Below are positions 57,573 to 64,000 of a stretch of DNA of 64,000 bases, in pieces (the first letter of the stretch is position 1; every line of letters starts with the position of its first letter). Source of the stretch: Pyronema omphalodes (Eukaryota > Ascomycota > Pezizomycetes > Pezizales > Pyronemataceae); contig JAJJXM010000010.1 of the NCBI GenBank assembly GCA_024516155.1, positions 496,001-560,000 on the forward strand, read 5' to 3'. A program made the translations under genes and the position numbers. The notes below the pieces were generated by a model, which worked only from the letters and a program-made list of their open reading frames with translations, ran no database searches and was not told where the DNA came from.

Positions 57573-60500
57573 TTAAAGCTCCTTCTCCGCCACGACTTGT
57601 TCCTTCTGAGTATCCTTCTGGGTCTCCTCAACCTCAACATCAGGCATGACAGCCGCAGACTCCTTAGGAGCTTCTTGAACATAAATCTCCTCCTCAACCT
57701 TCAACTTTCTACCCTCTCCATAGATCCTCTCCAAACTTCCAAGGCGCTCCTTCATAACCTCAATTGCCTCCTCAACTTGTCTGTCCTTTATCTGTTGACT
57801 GGTCTTCTTCTGGAGATTAAGATTTGCCTTTGCAGCTCTCTGGGACCGAAGACTTGGAACTGCTTCTAATCCCGCACGGTCTTCTAGCCACTCCCAAAGT
57901 CCTTCTTCTTCGTGAACCCACATAGACTCCCATCTATGTCTCGGCGGTTCCTTGATAGTTCCCACGGCAGATTGTTGCGGGCGAAGGAATCCAGAAACGA
58001 ACCAAGTAATCAACACGGTGATTAAGATCGTGCCAAAGTTTGCAGGAAGTAAGGGTTTAAAGATATCGACGATTGGACTAAAGATGGGTTTAAGAGGTTC
58101 CAAAATTCCCCAAGAATCATCGACGGCAGCCGCTGCAGGAGTCGAAGCCTTTGATTCCGTGTTGGAGTTGGCGGCTTTCTTGCCCTTTTTGCCTTTTCTT
58201 CCTTTTCCTCCCGCAGCACCGGCTCCTCCGCCGGATTTGCCTTTGGGTGCTAGTTCGCGACGAAGGGCGTTGAGAAGGACTTTGTTGTAGGCGATTTGAC
58301 CGTCACTGGCTCCCTTTTCGATTGGACCTGATAATGATTAGCTTTCCTTCCCCCGTCACACATGGAATAAAAACATACCCTTAATCCAACTTTTACCAGT
58401 CCACTCGACGGTGCAAGTGGCGATCAACCTCGTGGCATTTCCTTCAGCCCACATTAGGCAGTATCTTGTTTTAACCGAAAAGACACCACCGGAGGGAACA
58501 TCCGGAGTTTGGGTAGTGACACCAACGGAAACATGGCTTTCAAGGTCGTTATGGTCGATGACCTCCGTTACGATACATTTCGTTTTACTGGGTCCAATTC
58601 CTCCAGGTAGAGGCTTTACGTAGTTTAATGTTCGCTGTTTCTTGCCATCGACTTCGGACCATTCACCGTTGTTAGGGATTTGGAGATCAAGGACTTTCTC
58701 TTCTTCCGAGAGAAGTTGCGAGATGAAAGGATAGGATGCAGGTCCAAATAGGACGGAGTAAACCCGCCCTAAAGGTGCTTGTAATACTTCGTCACAGAGC
58801 TGCTTGTCGTAGTGTTTATCGTCATCACCACAAGATGTTGCTCCGTGAGTCTTGGGGCCAGGGAAGTCTGGTCCAGCATCTGCGGCACCAGCTGCACCGG
58901 CTGAACTACCACCATTGTCGGCTGAAGCTCCTCCTGCTGCCGAAACATTGTTAAGAGGTTGTGCAGAGGGTTTCCTACTAGGATTTTTGGAGGCGGCGCC
59001 GGCAGGAGGGGCAGTTCTTTCAGTTACAGGTTCACCCGCATCAGCGAATGAATCTCCGTCGTCAGAGTCTTCGTCTTCGTATTCATCGTCGTCTTCACCA
59101 TCACCATCTCCACTCTCCCCCATGGGGGAAGCACCGTCCAAGTGAGCCTCGTTAGGGGTAGTCTGGACTTCTGGATTTCCAACGTTCCACAACCCAACCA
59201 TTAGTTCATAAGTCGCATCTCGTGATATGAAACTTGCAAAAGTATGTCTGGCATGCAAAGTCTGTATAACAATAGCGTTTGGAAATAATAAAGCGGTCGA
59301 TTTCTTCTCGATGCTCATAACCTCGTCGAAGGCGATAACCAAGTTTGTTACCCATCCAAGAATGTTGGAGTAAAAGCATATATGTCCGTCTGTAACGTAC
59401 ATTCTGCCCTGGAGTAGAATTTCCTTTTGTAAAGCGCATCCGTAATCCTCAATAAGATGGTCGTCCTCTGGTACTGATTTGAATAGATTGTGGAACTCTT
59501 TGTTGCGTTTCTTATTCGCTACAGCAAATCCAGCACGCATTCCTGGTTGGGTTGAGGTAGGCATCGGGTTATTTGAGGCGGCCGAGGATCCGCGGTTCCT
59601 CTTGGGGAAATTTGTTGCAGTACCGCTCTTGACACTGCTAGTTCTTTTCCGCCCGTCTCCGTCGTATTCGTCCTCTTCGTCGATCGACTCGATCAAGCTG
59701 TGTCTGTCTGGTGTAACATCTCCGACTGAGCTGGCAGCTCTCGAGTAGCTTCGGATGTCATCGGCGTGCGGAGTATTTGTGCGTCGTAGAGTAGGACTTT
59801 CACCGACTATCTCAAGACCATTGTAAGTAGCTGGAACAAACTGAAGGGGTAAATTTCTATTGCTACTACCAAGAGCTCCATCATCTCTGGATCGAACTGG
59901 AGGTGCTTGTGTCCCGTCCATTGGTGTTGTGTGAGGGTCAGGTACGATTCCTAATGTTGCAAGATTAAGCTCACCCTGGCCGAGGGTTTTAACAGCAGGT
60001 TCACGTTTTGGACCCTCTGCAAGGGATACAGTGCTCCCTGCTTGGTCGCCAGAAGTTCTCTTGCCCGTAATATCAGCCAGGTCGACGGTTGTTGCACGTT
60101 CTCTGTTGCCTGGTACGTTTGCCAGGTTTATCGGGAGGTTACTGGCGAGACCGGAAGCAGCGTTATGAGCCGCAGAGAACATTGTTGAAAAGAAACCTCC
60201 TCCAGTCGCGGAGTTTGGGGGATCCGAAGGTGGTGTAGGTAGACCATCCGTGCTCGTCATTCCTAATAGCTTGCTGGGTGCATTGCTAAGCGAATTAGAT
60301 CGACCTCTTCCTGCAGGAGCTTGAGCTCCAGGTCCGTTTGTGGATTGGCTTGAGTTTGTTGCGGAAAAGTGGGCAGCGCCGTCTGTTGGTGTAGGCGGTG
60401 TGAGAACAGTTGATGGAGTATCAGGAGAACCAGGAGCCATTCTTCCATTCCCTGGTGATAGCTTGGAAACATCATAAGAACCAGCGGTACCCGGAACTGG

Positions 60501-61474
60501 AGCACCCGGGCGGACCGTAGAAGCGACAATTAGCGGGATATCGCTGGCATTTGATGTACTGACAGACAACCTCCCGCCACCACTGCGACGTCCTCTGTCG
60601 TTGATGGGACGCGTTTCGCCGCCGGCTGTAGACGGACGGCCCTCGGCGGGGCTCTTGGTGTTTTCCTTTGCTGCAGCCTTCACGGCTGCGGGGCCAAATG
60701 TCGCATTTGAATGTGCCAGCGAGGCCATGGGAGATGTACTTCGCCGAGCAAATAGCTTTGGACGACCGATTCTATTGCTTGGTGGAGTGGCAGTGGAGGA
60801 CAGATATCGATCACCGGAATCTCTTTGACTGCAGGAAACGAATCAGCATCAAGTGCCGATGTAGTTGGCAAACGAAACTCGGCAGGGAAAGGGAGCTTTT
60901 TTTTTTTTGTGGAATTGTTTCCGAATAGAGATTGGAGTAACAAGAAAAGTGTATGAGAAAGAGTATGAATTGTTCGTTTCTTTTTTCTTTTTCTTTCTTT
61001 TTTTTCTTGTCTGTTCTGTTCAAGGCGTGTGCGAGTGTGCACTTACGTTGTTGGAGACTCCGACGACTCATCACTTCCTAAGCTCCCGGTTTCGTCTTCG
61101 TACAAGGTCTTGTCTGTCGTTGCACCGCCCTCATCAGGGATTTCGTCCAAGCTACCCATTGAAGCACTCGCATTGGGGTTCTCAGTCCCCCTGGGTCTGC
61201 GCTTGAAGACATTCTTCACCCCTTTCTTGAGAGCACTTTCGTTGGCGCTATCATTCAAGCTTTCCAAGCTGTCATTGCCCTGTATTGAGCCCTGTGATGA
61301 CGCCAACGTAGTAGTGGAGCCATTCAGGTTTGCAGATGACTTTTTCCTACGACCAAACAACAAGCGTTTGCCTGGAGCACTGTCCGTTGGGGTCCCCGAT
61401 GGAGGAGTCCCATTCGGATTGGAAGGAAAGTCTCTGGTAGTAGGGGTAGAAGGGGACTCGACAGTGGCTGACAT
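57573..61474 (-). CDS. Lam-family sterol-transfer protein (GRAM-VASt-TM), ER anchored at contact sites
   Basis: Homologous in layout to yeast Lam/Ltc (Lam5/Lam6, Ysp2) and animal GRAMD1/Aster proteins, which are anchored in the ER and move sterol at membrane contact sites. Exons (- order) 61474-61047, 60828-58379, 58327-57573 join in phase (AC|T, G|GT) to give 1210 residues. The N-terminal about 570 residues are Ser/Thr/Pro-rich and disordered. GRAM domain about 580-690 (RNKEFHNLFKSVPEDDHLIE, GRMYVTDGHICFYSNILGWV). Acidic linker follows. One VASt domain about 797-955 (HYDKQLCDEVLQAPLGRVYS, SVGVTTQTPDVPSGGVFSVK). Then a Gly/Lys-rich linker, a single membrane span at about 1053-1071 (FGTILITVLITWFVSGFL), and a C-terminal coiled coil. 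A single VASt domain suggests the Lam5/Lam6 branch; no symbol is assigned. Confidence 0.9.
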
Positions 61475-61672
61475 TGCTCAGCCTCCTCTGGGCGCGTTTT
61501 GAGGGGGGGAGAGATGGGTGAGAAATATGACTCTGGAGTAGAGCAGTAGATCTCTCGGGACTCGGCAGATACGGGTGACGGGTTTTGACGAATGGGAGGA
61601 ATGGTTAGACAAATAACGGCTATATGGCAGAGTAAAGAGCGACTGTGGTAGGATTGCTTGATTTGGGGGTGG

Positions 61673-61765
61673 GGAGGGAGGGAGGGAGGGGAGGGGAGGG
61701 GAGCGAAGGGGGCGGGGAGGGACAGAGGGTGGGAGGGACAGAGAGGGACAGAGAGGGACAGAGTA
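61673..61765 (+). repeat. GGGAGG / GGGACAGAGA low-complexity repeats
   Basis: A GGGAGG-type run followed by about four copies of GAGGGACAGA, in the upstream region of the Lam-type gene. Confidence 0.9.
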
Positions 61766-63948
61766 GGTAGATGGTGGGGAATTGTTTAAAGAGGGGATTT
61801 GTAGGTTCTGGCGTTCGTGGACGTGTTTTTGTGAATTCGAGGGGGGATTGAGTTAGAGCAGACGGTAAGACTGGTGGATAGCGCAGGACACGACAGTAGC
61901 GGATATCTCAATGCGACTGTAGGTAGGGTGTCTAGCTTTTTCGGAGGCAGTGGCGAGGGAGGGGAGGGTTTGTTGTTTAGGTGGGTGTGTGTGGGTGTAG
62001 TCGGAGTGTTTGTGGGTACTGTACAGTCGTTATTGTGTACCGAGATGGTTTTGGGAGGTTATTCGTCGGAGTAGTTGTAGGTACCGAGATATTCTTTAGG
62101 AGGTAACCTGTATGTATTCTCGGGCGTAATGTATGTATGTACGAGTGACCAGTTAGATTAGAATTATAGCCGTGTCGCTCTCTTCTTTTTTCTGGAGATT
62201 TGATGCAATGCAGCTTGCTCGTTGAGGAATACGTTCTGGTGATGGGAGATGCAGCTGGCTGTCTGGCTGGCTGGCAGCTTGATCGTTGGGGCACGTTGGG
62301 CTCGATGGAATCTTGGGATCTAAGCTTTAGGGAGGAAGCCATGGAGCAAAGCAAGTTGTAGCTTGCTCGCTCGTGCTCTGTGGCGTCTGTCTGTCTGCCT
62401 GTCTGCTACTCTAATAACTAACTGGCCTCGTTCTCGTGCATTCCGTGCATTTAACTTTAGAAAAGCCACTGGAACTGAATAAAATAACGAAAATATGGCG
62501 GCCATGCAACGAAGAAACCACACCATAGCGCCTGTCACCTTGCACCTACGGTCGGGTCAAACCAAAGGTCAAACCAACGTCAGACAGACAGTCAGACAGC
62601 AATCATTTACAAGATCCGAATATGAAGGCCTGTCGTGCTGTCATCCTGTTGTCCTGTCATCCTATTGTGCACAGATCCCATAAAGTAAAGTAAAGCAAAG
62701 CAAAGCGAAACTCCAATCCCTTACATAGATAGCATCAATATAACGACACTCTATGACAAACATTCGCAAGGGCAGGGCAAGGCATGGCAGGGCAAGGCAT
62801 GGCAGGGGAAGACAGGGCAAGTATATAAGCAGGGTGAACTTTGAAGTAAACATTTCATCAATTCCATACAAACCGATGTTATGATATGTACCATGTACCC
62901 TAAATCCTCCAAGACACCCAAAGCTTTACCGAACTTTTAACGAGGCTTGGTTGGAAGCATCACCTTTTCGCCTTTTTCGCCAGCAGCTTAGCGATGCATG
63001 CATGCATGCTAGCACCAACTCCCAAGCAAAATATATATCAAGCCTTTAAACCAAGCCGTACATATGTAGCTTCAAAGTGCTCGTCATCATACACAAAGCT
63101 TGCTGTACATATGCTATGCTGTGCAGGTTGGCTGCTGTATACTATACTATCTGCTGCAGAAATTCGCGTCGGCAAAAAAAAAGCTATCGGTAAAGGTATG
63201 TATGCCCCTCCACCTCCACCTCCCCAGTCCTCCGAGTCTACTGAAGCCACTTAATTGCCCATGGGGAGAGGCTGCGCTCGAACCCCCTCCCCCTGGCTGG
63301 AACCGTTGGAACTTGGAAGACTGGAACCTTGGCAAGACTGGAAGACTAGAAGACCCACCATAGAAGAAAGGAACTTCTGCTAGTGCGTGCACCTACCATC
63401 CATATGTAGCACCATCTGTATCGCTAGGGTTAACATACCTTCTTGTTGAATACATACATACAGATTTGAAGATCCCATCTCACCGACTTTTCTTTTTCTG
63501 AAGATAAAATAAATAAGATACACCAACCGTGTTTATTGCAATATGGTGGAAGTAAGTCATCGTTGGATATAGATATAGATATGTAACTTAGGTACTCGTA
63601 AATCGTAAATTGCATCTCGGAGATATCTATCTGTGTCTATCTGTATGTACTGTATCTACAAATCGCATTATGTATGTACATATGTATGCGTACATACCCT
63701 TCATACACCCCTCGCATACACACCCTGCGTACCAGCGTGCATCGTGCATCATATCGTGCATCATATGGTGCATCATATCATGCACAGCCCTTAATATTGC
63801 AAGCGATGCGGGCTATGCGGGCTATGCACTGAAGAGGCACTGAAGAGCCACCAAGAAGCACCGAAGAAGCACCGAAGAAGCACCAGGGGATACCGAGGGG
63901 GATACCAAGGGGGGGTACCATGCAGTCTCTACATAACTACTGTACATA

Positions 63949-63982
63949 GAACCACTGTAGAACCACTGTAGAACCACTGTAG
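63949..63982 (+). repeat. Direct repeat, 11-bp unit GAACCACTGTA
   Basis: Three tandem copies close to the end of the window. Confidence 0.9.
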
Positions 63983-64000
63983 AAGCATTTTAATTTTCCA

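Larger units (their letters stand above)
61475..64000. other. Upstream region of the Lam-type gene and gene-free right end
   Basis: 2.5 kb with no supportable gene. The first 300 bases are GA-rich on + (CT-rich on the coding strand of the Lam gene). Further right are a GGCAAGG direct repeat (62770-62820), a GCATGCATGCATGC palindrome (62996-63010), a CATCATATCGTG repeat (63735-63783) and a GAACCACTGTA triplet (63949-63982) at the window end. Confidence 0.55.

Overview
This is a stretch of nuclear chromosome from a filamentous ascomycete (Pezizomycotina-type). The evidence is the protein set (Rgd1, Pex19, Sct1/Gpt2-type acyltransferase, Sec61, ornithine acetyltransferase, Sec18, fungal rhodopsin-like 7TM protein, chorismate mutase, Rps15, Lam-type sterol transporter), short GT-AG introns of about 50-80 nt with CTAAC/CTGAC branch sites, and long spacers full of minisatellites. 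I cannot name the genus. All gene models were spliced by hand; exon boundaries are given in each entry and codon phase was checked across every junction.

Left part (1-14.7 kb, all + strand): 3' end of the Arp2/3 subunit ARC40, RGD1 (F-BAR/RhoGAP, 7 exons), an unrecognised coiled-coil/proline-rich protein, PEX19 with a CaaX box, and SCT1/GPT2. Middle (17-32 kb): SEC61 and mitochondrial ARG7 on the - strand, a cysteine-rich unknown protein (-), then on + a 960-residue unknown protein and SEC18/NSF. Right part (33-61.5 kb, every gene on -): a small membrane protein, an unknown protein with a glycine-rich tail, a fungal rhodopsin-like 7TM protein, ARO7, a secreted cysteine-rich protein, RPS15 and a GRAM-VASt-TM sterol-transfer protein of the Lam family. 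From 61.5 kb to the end I see no gene.

The genes are mostly unlinked housekeeping functions: actin and Rho control, ER translocation and vesicle fusion, peroxisome biogenesis, glycerolipid and sterol handling, arginine and aromatic amino-acid synthesis. There is no operon-like or biosynthetic cluster.

The unusual content is between genes. A 0.69-kb inverted-repeat (foldback/MITE-like) element lies at 35.7-36.4 kb. A GC-rich dispersed repeat occurs at 16.0, 38.4 and 39.2 kb. A second short repeat at 35.6 and 39.3 kb abuts the other two. A dense series of 7- to 12-bp minisatellites flanks RPS15 at 51.5-57.2 kb and includes a TTTTGGGG-type array. I found no convincing tRNA, rRNA, CRISPR, virus or complete transposase gene.
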